Positions 24,308 through 32,328 of a stretch of DNA of 64,000 nucleotides are shown here, in pieces. The stretch comes from Enterocloster bolteae (lineage in GTDB: Bacteria; Bacillota; Clostridia; Lachnospirales; Lachnospiraceae), in the NCBI RefSeq assembly GCF_002234575.2, contig NZ_CP022464.2, forward strand, positions 5,766,001-5,830,000. Direction: 5' to 3'. A program made the translations under genes and the position numbers. The number at the start of each line of letters is the position of its first letter. Position 1 is the first letter of the stretch. Below the pieces are notes generated by a model. That model was not told the DNA's origin. It ran no database searches and was given only the letters and a program-made list of their open reading frames with translations.

Positions 24308-25474
24308 ATGAATATTGAAAACTATATTGAATCACAGTACAGAGAATTATTATCATGTAGTCAAATAAATGTGGAATACTCCGATTTATATAAATCATTT
24401 AGAAATCAAAAACTTCGGGAAATACTTATGACCTTACATCATGATCTGGTTGGACTTTTTAGAACAATGAACGAAAGGCTACCAACTGGGGAACATGAAG
24501 CACACTTTTGGGCAGAACCGAGCAGAGATTTAATTAAGAGAATCGAAATTATATTCAGCTTAGTAAGTTCACTAAAAGCAACGCCTTTAGCCTTTCAAAT
24601 AGACCCATACTATTTAGAGTTACTTACACGCTGTCGAGATTTCCTTAGTTCAAGTGGAGGCAGTTCATTACCGCCCAATATGGCAAAGGTCGAATTATAT
24701 TATACACTTCCTATTTTTTTACCTCTTAGTAGCATAACCATTTCACATAAGCAACAAGATTTTACATTTGATTTGAAGCTGATCGGAAGCGGTTCTTATG
24801 CTAATGTTTATAAATATAAGGACACTTTTTATAATCGGCCTTTTATTTTAAAGCGTGCAAAAAAGGAACTTACAGATAAAGAAATGGCCCGTTTCAAAAG
24901 AGAATTTGATGTAATGAATGATCTATCTTCTCCATACATACTTGAAGTTTACTGCTACAATCCAGATAAAAATGAGTATATTATGGAATATATGGATTAT
25001 ACACTGGACGGATATATCGCTGCTCATAACTCCACCTTAACAATTATACAGCGAAAAGGAATTGCCCAACAAATATTACGCGCTTTTGATTATCTTCATT
25101 CAAAAGGACATCTGCATCGTGATATAAGCCCTAAAAATATTTTGATAAAAGAGTACGACGATACCCTTGTAGTTAAACTTTCAGATTTTGGACTTGTAAA
25201 AATTCCTGATAGTACGCTAACAACGGTTAATACGGAGTTCAAGGGTTATTTTAATGATCCTGCACTGGTTGTCGAGGGGTTTAACACTTATGGCATAGTT
25301 CACGAAACTTATGCTCTCACCAGAGTTATTTATTTTGTAATGACAGGTAAAACTAATACTGAAAAAATTACGAATCAGAATTTACGAAATTTTGTTGAGA
25401 GAGGATTGAACCCGGATAAAACCAAAAGATTTCAAAATATTCGCGATATGATTTCAGCGTTTAAGACCATATAA
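24308..25474 (+). CDS. Ser/Thr protein kinase-like cargo protein
   Basis: A 388-residue soluble protein. Residues 1-150 form a helical region of unknown family (MTLHHDLVGLFRTMNERLPT). Residues ~155-388 are a Hanks-type kinase domain: glycine loop IGSGSYANVYKYKD, Lys in FILKRAKKEL, hinge EYIMEYMDY, catalytic loop GHLHRDISPKNILIKEYDD, DFG in KLSDFGLVKI, so the active-site residues are all present. No membrane or PASTA domain follows, unlike the housekeeping kinase PrkC. It is AT-rich compared with the GC-rich conjugation genes on both sides, has its own promoter, and is flanked by terminator repeats, all of which point to separate acquisition. Kinases of this sort on mobile elements often act in phage defence; that is inference here. 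Confidence 0.85.
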   Translation: MNIENYIESQYRELLSCSQINVEYSDLYKSFRNQKLREILMTLHHDLVGLFRTMNERLPTGEHEAHFWAEPSRDLIKRIEIIFSLVSSLKATPLAFQIDPYYLELLTRCRDFLSSSGGSSLPPNMAKVELYYTLPIFLPLSSITISHKQQDFTFDLKLIGSGSYANVYKYKDTFYNRPFILKRAKKELTDKEMARFKREFDVMNDLSSPYILEVYCYNPDKNEYIMEYMDYTLDGYIAAHNSTLTIIQRKGIAQQILRAFDYLHSKGHLHRDISPKNILIKEYDDTLVVKLSDFGLVKIPDSTLTTVNTEFKGYFNDPALVVEGFNTYGIVHETYALTRVIYFVMTGKTNTEKITNQNLRNFVERGLNPDKTKRFQNIRDMISAFKTI

Positions 25475-25520
25475 AAATGCCGGACGCAAGGGCCATATAG
25501 CCCTCGCGCCCGGCGTTTTG
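25475..25520. repeat. Terminator-type direct repeat, right of the kinase cassette
   Basis: Second copy of the 45-46 bp hairpin sequence, beginning at the base after the kinase stop codon. It acts as terminator for the kinase and, being palindromic, for the leftward TTRAP/ArdC transcript. Confidence 0.8.
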
Positions 25521-25521
25521 C

Positions 25522-25722
25522 TTACTCGTCTGTGAAGTGGAACCGCTGCGCCGCAAAGTCGGCGTCGCTCATGGCGTCCAGCTTATCGGCGGTCTGGCAG
25601 GCCAGCGTAGCCATTTCCTTGTCCATATCCGGCAGAACTGTCCGGAGATTTGCTGCTGTCCTGCGGCGTTTGGCATTATGATACAGACAGAGCAGGTTTT
25701 CTTCTTCCACGGTGAAATACAT
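25522..25722 (-). CDS. Transposon-transfer assisting protein (TTRAP-like)
   Basis: A 66-residue protein, MYFTVEEENLLCLYHNAKRR then MSDADFAAQRFHFTDE, the pattern of the small TTRAP-family proteins next to the large ArdC/YodL gene in Tn1549-type ICEs. Biochemical role unknown. It starts 3 nt after the upstream gene's stop codon, so it is co-translated with it. Confidence 0.75.
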   Translation of the reverse strand: MYFTVEEENLLCLYHNAKRRRTAANLRTVLPDMDKEMATLACQTADKLDAMSDADFAAQRFHFTDE

Positions 25723-25725
25723 TCC

Positions 25726-28700
25726 TCATACCTCCATTTCTTTTGATTTTTCCCACGCCGGGGACTTCTTTTTCTGTTCCTCCTTGGCGGCGGCAAGCTG
25801 CGCCCGGATGGACGGTTTCTTTGGTTTTTGTGTTGTCCTGCGCGTTTGCTTGGGCTTTTTGGCCTCCGCCTTGGCTGCCTCGGCCACATCCAAAAGGGAA
25901 ATCTGTTCCCCTGCTTTTGCCTTTGCTTCCAGTTCCTCCATAGACGGGGCGTTGTTCATCATGCCGTCGATCATGTTGTAGTTCTGCTCGGTGGACATTT
26001 CAGCGGTTTTGATGTGGCTGTCCTGCTGGGCCGGGATGGCAAAGGCCCTTGTGCCGTTTGCCATAATAAGATACTTGCCGTCCTCCGACTGGTGGTGGAA
26101 TCCATACCCGGCAGCCTCCATCTGTTCCCGGCTCCTGTCGGTCAGATAGAAACGTCCCCTCGGCGTCTGGATTTGTTCGCCGGTCATGCACTCGTCCGGC
26201 GTGAGCTGCTTTTCCGGCTGGGAGAAGAACTCCGGCACCTGCCGGTAGTCGGCCCCCTCGTCCACATAGTAGGCCGTCTGTTCCCCGTCCTGCCGGAACA
26301 CCACAATATCCCCCATAGAGAGGGAACGTCCCTTGTAATCGGCGGGATGTTCCATATTGAAGCGGCGGTAAATCTCGTCCAGTGTGGTGTCCTTATCCAG
26401 CGGCGCGGTGTAGACAAGCTGGTAATTCTTCCTGTCCACCAAAAGCCCGTCCGCCTGCAAGTCCTCATAGGAACGGTAGCGGAAGTCGCGCCCCTCCGGG
26501 CCGGGCGGCACTTGGTAGATGGAAAAGTTAGGCTGCGCCGGGGCATAGGAACCAGAGTCAATATATTCCTCCACCGTCAGCCCGGCAGTGGCGGCTTCCT
26601 GTTCCAGCTCGGTCTTGACCTGCGCCTTATAGTCCTGCAAGCTCTTATCAAAGTCGAAAAGCTGCGGCGGCTCCGGTAACGATTCTCCCTGATTGAGAAG
26701 CGGACGGCACTCTCTTACATACTCCACCAAGGCGTCCAAATAGGCGGTCTGCTCTGGCAACAGGGGATCGCCGGATCGTAAAAGGTGTTGGGCCTCCTGT
26801 TCCATACGGGAAAGGTTGCAGTGCTGTTTGAGATATGGGACAAAGGTATGCAGCAGCATATCCCGCTGGGCCTTGTCCGCTTCCCATGCCTCCGGCCCCT
26901 CATGGTGCAGCACATGGTTTTTCCAGCTTTCATCCTGTTCGTAGTATTCGTGGCAGCCCCGGATATGCTGAATCAGGGAACCGTCCCCATCGCCAAAGTC
27001 CTGCCGCCCCTCGTAGTTGTCCGGCTGGCCCTGCATGGTAAAGTCAATGCGGAACCTGGTCTTGTCGTACCAGCTTCCCGTATAGCCCGGCTGTTCTCGG
27101 CCGCGGCGTTGGGCCTCGTCCAGTGACTGAAAAACAGCGTCGGCCTCATGTAATGGCATTTGCTGGCCATCTTTTAAGTGGGGGCTTTCACTCCAAAGAA
27201 TCGTGACAATCGGCTCGGCTTCCGGGTCACAGGCGATGGTCTGTTCCGCCCTGGCAACGGCCATCTCACTTACAATCTGGCTTTTTACAACGTCATCCAT
27301 CTTGCCGTGTTGAAGTTCATACCCCTGTTCACATAGGTGGTTGATCAGCCCTATGATTTTTTGCGGGTCGTTCACGGCGTCGGCATAGTCCATAATCAAC
27401 TTCCGTTCTTCCCTTCCCAAACGCGGGGCGCTTTGTTCGGCCAGCGCGATCAGGGCGGCCGCCCGGTCAGCCGGGGATACATCCGGCATCAAGGGATTGC
27501 CGTTCAAAATACCGTCGATTCCGTTCCATGCCTGCGGCTGGGGAATGGCGTTGGCCTGCTTGGCGGCTTCCAGAAAACCGTCCAGCGCGTCGCCGGTCAG
27601 GGGTTCCATCGTCCCAGCCGGTAGCTCATGGGCAGCAAGGATTTCCTTTCCAGCTTCCATAAGGGACAGGTCGGGATTGTCAAGCTGGCCTCCGTCCAGC
27701 TCCTTGTAGTCAGGGCCATATAGCGTGTAGTCATAACCGTTTTCCGATGTCTGGATATACAGGTAATCGCCGCTTTCCAGACGGTAGGCGGCTTCCTGCG
27801 GGGCCTCGGCCTTTTCCAGTGAACCGTCCCCGGCAATGGTAAAGCCCTGTTCCTGCGCCGCCTCCTTGGTTCCCTGTGATACCTCGCCGGTGGATTTTAA
27901 ATCCGCTTCAATGAGGGTTTGCAGCATGGCTTTTACGCTGTCGGTCATTTCCTGCTGTTGCTTGGGGGGCAACTTGGAAAATGCACTGCCTGGGTCTGGC
28001 TGCTCAGCGGCCTGTTCCAGCGGTGCGGTTTGCGGCTGTTCCTGCTGGGCCTGCCGTTCTTTCTGAAGCTGGGCAAGGTGGCCGTCAATGGTGGTAATCA
28101 GTTCATGGGCGGTGGCCCGGATGGTTTCAAGGGAGGCTTTCAGCTCTTTCAAGTCCTTGCCGGAACTCCAACCGGCCACATAGCCAAAGGAATAATCGGA
28201 GGTATCCAGCCCGTAGTACTGGCAAACGGCATAAGCCACGCTTTCGGCCTGCACTTCGCGGGTGCGGCTGTCGGGGCGGTCGGCCTGCTCTATGGCCAGG
28301 GCTTCCGGGTCGATGGCGTGGAGCTTGGAATGGGCGATCTCATGGATGGCCGTCTTTAGGGTCTGTAATTCGCTCATGCCCTCCTGAATGGCGATCCGCT
28401 GTTCTGCCAAGTGGTAGTAGCCGTGGGAGCCGCCGGGGATGTCCTCAAAGGACATCGGGACGGGGGAGGTCTGTTCCAGCGCCTTGAAAAATTCCTCGTA
28501 CCGTTCCACGCTGCCGGTCAGTTCTTCCATGCCGATAGAGGGCAGCGGCTCGCCCTCGGTCTGGCTTACATCAAAGACGGACACGATTTTGAAGGCCGGA
28601 ACTTGGATTTCCTGTACCTCGGTGACTGGCTTTCCATCCTGGCCTATCACCACCTTGCCCTGGGCGTCCAGCTTCGGCACTTCCTTCTTTGCTTTGAACG

Positions 28701-30387
28701 GGGCCGGGGCCAGGATCTTGATGGCTTTTTCGCCTTTCTTCACATTGCGGTGAAACTCGTCCCGCCACTTATTGTAGCCCGCTACCAGCTGGCCCCCCTG
28801 CATAGCAATCAAGAGGGTGTTATTGAAGCTGTAACTGTGGAACTTCGCTATGGAGGTGAGATAGGCTTTGTAGCGTTCACTCTCAAACAGCTCCTGTATG
28901 CCGATTTCCAGCCGGTCGGTGATTTCTTTCATACGGTCGGTACTGTTCTGGCTGTTTAATAGAATGGGGGTGACAGGCTGCGGGGCCTTTGCGGGAGCTG
29001 CCGTCTCCGGCTGCACCTTGCTTTCCTCCCGCATAATTTCCGGCGCAGGATAGGCCATCACCCGGTATTCTTCCGGCACTGGCTGGCCCTCATGGACGCG
29101 CTGCCATTTGTCCCCGGTTCGCAGAAGATACCCGTACTCGGTGAATGTGCCTTGTTCCCCCTGGGCAATAAACTGGCCCAGCCGTTCCGTGTCAATGGCC
29201 GGTTTCCATTCATCGGGAATCACCATCAGGCCCGAATGATTCAGGTAGTAATCCCCTAAGGTGCGGTAGTCTTTGGCGTCAATGAGAACAAAGCAATCGG
29301 TATTTTCGGAATAGTCGATGACCTGCCCGATGGTCTGAAATTTCTCCAGGGACTGCATGACGGCGTTTAACTGCGACCGTTCCACAGCATCCAACTTTTG
29401 AAGCTGCACGGCAAGGAAGTTCAGTTCGTCCACACTGGCGGATTGTATCAAGTCCTCCGGCAGTTCCAGCGGATGCCCCTCCGGGGCAGAAACACCGGCA
29501 ATGAAACAATCCTGCTGGTTGTCGGCGGTGATATGGATTTCGTTTAAGGCGGCCTGCACCTGTTCGGCGGTCGTTGGCAGGGAAAGCCAGCAGCCATGTG
29601 GTTCGTCGGATTGTGCTTCGGCGTGGTTATCAAGAAAAATGGAACATACTTCGTTCACGGAGGCTCTCCGTTCCGGGGTGGTGTTGAACGTTGGCGGCTG
29701 CATGGGTTCCTCCTGTGTGGGAAGCTCTGCGGCTTTTGCCGGTTCCTCCCCTTCGATGGTGTAGCCGGGGAGCAGACAGCCGTTGACCTTGAAATAGTCG
29801 GCGTATTCCTTAGGGATAGCCGGGGAAATTTCCGTAAAGTAATGGGCGTGTGCCTTGATACGGCCATTCAGGTACTTGTCCAGTGCTTCCCGGCTGGCAA
29901 AGACTTTCCGATCCTGTCCGGCAATCTTGGCCTGCCGGTAGCTGCCCGGCGCGTTGGTGCGCAGGCTCCAGCTTAATGTCCAGGAGTAAGGGACGGAGGT
30001 TTGGGCGGCGCTGTCGTACCGGGTGTTCTCTGAAATGGAGTAATACATCTGGTAAACCATGTTGCTGCGGATATGCCGGTAGTTGTCCGGCTGCTCCCAC
30101 TGGTTGGAAGTGTGCGTGACGGGAAGCGTCCGGGCATATTCCAGGACTTTGTCCAGAAACAGGGTTCTTCCGGCCTGTTTCTCCCATGCGGCGGCCTGCG
30201 CTTTCAAACGGTCAAACACTTCCTGTTCTGCGGCGGCGCTTTCCGCCCGCAGAGAAAGAAGCTCCGCAAGGGGCAACTTTACCGCTTCGGAGAGATCGGC
30301 CTTGCCGCTTTCAAAGTAAATCCGGCGCTCGATCCGCATCGTGCTGGCCGGTTCTAAATCGTCATGGTCATAAGAGCTATAAGACAT
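25726..30387 (-). CDS. Very large ArdC-like antirestriction / YodL / DUF4316 protein
   Basis: A 1553-residue multidomain protein. Residues 1-~460: DUF-type regions specific to ICEs. Residues ~465-560: ArdC N-domain (MKEITDRLEIGIQELFESER, SFNNTLLIAMQGG, then a FHRNVKKGEKAIKILAP segment), which in ArdC binds single-stranded DNA. Residues ~650-760: zincin-like domain with LKTAIHEIAHSKLHAID, an intact HExxH. Then a Gln/Glu-rich linker, LPD-like segments, a YodL-like domain near 1300-1400 (NFSIYQVPPGPEGRDFRYRS), and a C-terminal DUF4316 (NYNMIDGMMNNAPSMEELEA). ArdC proteins shield incoming single-stranded DNA from restriction in the recipient. The protein is cytoplasmic or transferred; which domain is active is unknown. 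Confidence 0.85.
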   Translation of the reverse strand: MSYSSYDHDDLEPASTMRIERRIYFESGKADLSEAVKLPLAELLSLRAESAAAEQEVFDRLKAQAAAWEKQAGRTLFLDKVLEYARTLPVTHTSNQWEQPDNYRHIRSNMVYQMYYSISENTRYDSAAQTSVPYSWTLSWSLRTNAPGSYRQAKIAGQDRKVFASREALDKYLNGRIKAHAHYFTEISPAIPKEYADYFKVNGCLLPGYTIEGEEPAKAAELPTQEEPMQPPTFNTTPERRASVNEVCSIFLDNHAEAQSDEPHGCWLSLPTTAEQVQAALNEIHITADNQQDCFIAGVSAPEGHPLELPEDLIQSASVDELNFLAVQLQKLDAVERSQLNAVMQSLEKFQTIGQVIDYSENTDCFVLIDAKDYRTLGDYYLNHSGLMVIPDEWKPAIDTERLGQFIAQGEQGTFTEYGYLLRTGDKWQRVHEGQPVPEEYRVMAYPAPEIMREESKVQPETAAPAKAPQPVTPILLNSQNSTDRMKEITDRLEIGIQELFESERYKAYLTSIAKFHSYSFNNTLLIAMQGGQLVAGYNKWRDEFHRNVKKGEKAIKILAPAPFKAKKEVPKLDAQGKVVIGQDGKPVTEVQEIQVPAFKIVSVFDVSQTEGEPLPSIGMEELTGSVERYEEFFKALEQTSPVPMSFEDIPGGSHGYYHLAEQRIAIQEGMSELQTLKTAIHEIAHSKLHAIDPEALAIEQADRPDSRTREVQAESVAYAVCQYYGLDTSDYSFGYVAGWSSGKDLKELKASLETIRATAHELITTIDGHLAQLQKERQAQQEQPQTAPLEQAAEQPDPGSAFSKLPPKQQQEMTDSVKAMLQTLIEADLKSTGEVSQGTKEAAQEQGFTIAGDGSLEKAEAPQEAAYRLESGDYLYIQTSENGYDYTLYGPDYKELDGGQLDNPDLSLMEAGKEILAAHELPAGTMEPLTGDALDGFLEAAKQANAIPQPQAWNGIDGILNGNPLMPDVSPADRAAALIALAEQSAPRLGREERKLIMDYADAVNDPQKIIGLINHLCEQGYELQHGKMDDVVKSQIVSEMAVARAEQTIACDPEAEPIVTILWSESPHLKDGQQMPLHEADAVFQSLDEAQRRGREQPGYTGSWYDKTRFRIDFTMQGQPDNYEGRQDFGDGDGSLIQHIRGCHEYYEQDESWKNHVLHHEGPEAWEADKAQRDMLLHTFVPYLKQHCNLSRMEQEAQHLLRSGDPLLPEQTAYLDALVEYVRECRPLLNQGESLPEPPQLFDFDKSLQDYKAQVKTELEQEAATAGLTVEEYIDSGSYAPAQPNFSIYQVPPGPEGRDFRYRSYEDLQADGLLVDRKNYQLVYTAPLDKDTTLDEIYRRFNMEHPADYKGRSLSMGDIVVFRQDGEQTAYYVDEGADYRQVPEFFSQPEKQLTPDECMTGEQIQTPRGRFYLTDRSREQMEAAGYGFHHQSEDGKYLIMANGTRAFAIPAQQDSHIKTAEMSTEQNYNMIDGMMNNAPSMEELEAKAKAGEQISLLDVAEAAKAEAKKPKQTRRTTQKPKKPSIRAQLAAAKEEQKKKSPAWEKSKEMEV

Positions 30388-30520
30388 TTGGTGTCACATC
30401 CTTCCTAAAAAATGGCATAAGAAAAGCAGGAAACCGTTTCAAAGATTTCCTGCTGGGTTGTGCCGCCGGTGGGCGGCTGGTATTTAGTTGTGAATAAGAG
30501 GGGCCTACACGGCCTTTGTT

Positions 30521-31126
30521 TTATTTAACCTTCCAAATATGCCGCCAATATTTCAAACTTAATAGAATCGCGCAGATTGCAGTAATCACATCTGCCAGAA
30601 GATACGTCACTCCAACCTGCTCCAAAGGAATGATGCGCGGCAAAAAGAAAACAGAGAAAATCATGGAAAGACCAAGTATAATCTGCAATGCTTCAAGCCT
30701 ATGCTTTTTCCCCATATCCTTTGATGTGATAAACAGCAATACAAGACCAACCGCCAAAATGGCTAACCAATAGTACGGGAAGTCTGTACCATACAGACCG
30801 GAAGAATAGCCGTCCCAGCCAGCATTCATCAGTATGACAGCCCCCCACCTGCCAAAAAGCATCTTGGCATTTCGCTGCTTAGTACTTAATTTTTGTTCCT
30901 GCGTCTCTTGTTCCTCGGCATAGGTTTGAGGATCAACCAATTCAGAAATGCTCATTTCAAAGAGAGAAGCCAGTTCCGATAAGTTTTTAGATGTCGGTTC
31001 ACTGGTTCCTGCTTCCCACTTTGCAACGGCTTGACGGCTGATGCCCAACTGATCGGCAACATACTCTTGGGACATTTTTATTTGTGTACGCCTGGCTTTA
31101 ATGTTTTCGCTCAGTGCCATGTTCAC
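30521..31126 (-). CDS. XRE-family regulator with C-terminal membrane helices
   Basis: A 201-residue protein with an HTH of the Cro/XRE type (ENIKARRTQIKMSQEYVADQ, then GISRQAVAKWEAG; residues 5-65). Three to four hydrophobic helices follow (YYWLAILAVGLVLLFITS, LQIILGLSMIFSVFFLP, VTYLLADVITAICAILLSL). Membrane-tethered XRE proteins of this type occur near small membrane or toxin genes and may sense envelope state. The start at 31126 or two codons later are both possible. It lies in an AT-richer accessory cluster between topB and the ArdC-like gene. Confidence 0.82.
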   Translation of the reverse strand: MNMALSENIKARRTQIKMSQEYVADQLGISRQAVAKWEAGTSEPTSKNLSELASLFEMSISELVDPQTYAEEQETQEQKLSTKQRNAKMLFGRWGAVILMNAGWDGYSSGLYGTDFPYYWLAILAVGLVLLFITSKDMGKKHRLEALQIILGLSMIFSVFFLPRIIPLEQVGVTYLLADVITAICAILLSLKYWRHIWKVK

Positions 31127-31222
31127 GCCCTCCTTTCAGATTTCATCATACATCAACATTCCGGTTGCAGGCTACCAACTAAAACGCAACCGTAGGTTGC
31201 AAGAGCCAGGCCATACAGAAAT

Positions 31223-31426
31223 TTAAGAATCCGGCAGCTCACTCAGCATGTTTATGGTGCGGTAAATTTCTCCGCAGGCAGGGCACTTCCAGTCCAGATT
31301 ACTCTTTTTCGCTTTCTTATGAAGATGCTCTAATTCCGCTTGGTGGCATTTGGGGCATATGGTTGGAAGCTCTGCCCATAACCGTTTCAGCAAACGGACT
31401 TCGTTCTCCCGGCTGTTCGTATACAT
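31223..31426 (-). CDS. Small zinc-ribbon protein
   Basis: 67 residues with two CxxC pairs (TICPKCHQAE and DWKCPACGEIY), a zinc-ribbon pattern, and a basic centre (HLHKKAKKSN). GGAGGAAC precedes the ATG. No specific family is recognised; the place in the cluster gives no further hint. Confidence 0.65.
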   Translation of the reverse strand: MYTNSRENEVRLLKRLWAELPTICPKCHQAELEHLHKKAKKSNLDWKCPACGEIYRTINMLSELPDS

Positions 31427-31475
31427 TGTTCCTCCTGGTCTAAGCCGTTCTTAAAATCAAACAGATCGACTACCT

Positions 31476-31952
31476 TTATGTGTCATATTCAATGAGATAT
31501 ATTTGATTGGAGCTTTGATCATAAATTGCAAAGGTAAAATTAAAGGAAAAACGTTGGAACAACTCGGAATCATCATATGGATTCCTACTTTCCGAATGGC
31601 GGTCATAAAAATAATAGTATCCGTCCTGTATTTCCGGTATAGATACTTCATCATCGTATGGCTGGTATAGGAAAGTATCTAAGTTTTCGGGAAGTGGAAG
31701 TGTATGCCAGGTTTCACTTTCTTCCATTTGTTCACCGATGGAATCATCGGGATACTGTACCACTGTGTAGGAAACACCATCTCCATGAAATCCACCATGC
31801 GTATCCTTGTGGGAAACAACTTTCCCTATCGTTAAGTCAATCCCGCATTGTCTGGACAGTGCTGCCAGATTATTTTCCCGGCTACATAGAACAAAGGTCA
31901 GTGAAAACAAAAGCAATGCGATTGCGCTAAAAATAAGTATCCATTTTTTCAT
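31476..31952 (-). CDS. Secreted or lipid-anchored hypothetical protein
   Basis: About 158 residues. Start MKKWILIFSAIALLLFSLTF followed by VLC, so a signal peptide that may be a lipoprotein signal. The mature part is acidic and aromatic (DGYYYFYDRHSESRNPYDDS) and has no family that I recognise. The ATG at 31952 is chosen; two further upstream codons are open. It is 11 nt downstream of a 51-residue membrane peptide gene, probably in one unit. Confidence 0.65.
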   Translation of the reverse strand: MKKWILIFSAIALLLFSLTFVLCSRENNLAALSRQCGIDLTIGKVVSHKDTHGGFHGDGVSYTVVQYPDDSIGEQMEESETWHTLPLPENLDTFLYQPYDDEVSIPEIQDGYYYFYDRHSESRNPYDDSELFQRFSFNFTFAIYDQSSNQIYLIEYDT

Positions 31953-31962
31953 AACCATCCGC

Positions 31963-32118
31963 CTACCTTTTCGTTGTCATATTTCCAAAGCCAGCCAGTG
32001 CCGCTCCCATCAAAAGGCCCAGCGGGAGGTCCTTCAACAAAATTCCAAAAATCAGGCCAAGCCCCATCCCAATCGCAGCCATACCATTCAAACGTGATTT
32101 TTTATCCGGTTGTTTCAT
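31963..32118 (-). CDS. 51-residue membrane peptide
   Basis: Reads MKQPDKKSRLNGMAAIGMGL and continues with two Gly-rich hydrophobic stretches (GLIFGILLKDLP, LGLLMGAALAGFGNM) and a basic end MTTKR. GAGGAACCG precedes the ATG. Too short for standard gene calls. Possibly a small membrane protein working with the lipoprotein gene that follows. Confidence 0.6.
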   Translation of the reverse strand: MKQPDKKSRLNGMAAIGMGLGLIFGILLKDLPLGLLMGAALAGFGNMTTKR

Positions 32119-32290
32119 CGGTTCCTCTTTTGCATGACATACTCCTTGCGCATATTATAGCAGGGATACCCGATGTTGAAAAGCAAATCTGAATCCATTG
32201 CGCACAAACGGGGGTTCATGAGACAGGGGGATTGAAGCCTTCCCAAAGTGAAAATTCCCGCCCGGCAGAATGGCCGGGACAGGGAGTTTA

Positions 32291-32328
32291 CCGGGAGTGT
32301 GGCTACACTCCCTATGCTTGCTGTTTTT
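32291..32328. repeat. oriT-like site, copy 2 (inverted)
   Basis: The exact reverse complement of 21992-22029 over 38 bp: CCGGGAGTGTGGCTACACTC then CCTATGCTTGCTGTTTTT. It overlaps the topB stop codon. See findings for the meaning of two inverted copies. Confidence 0.8.
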
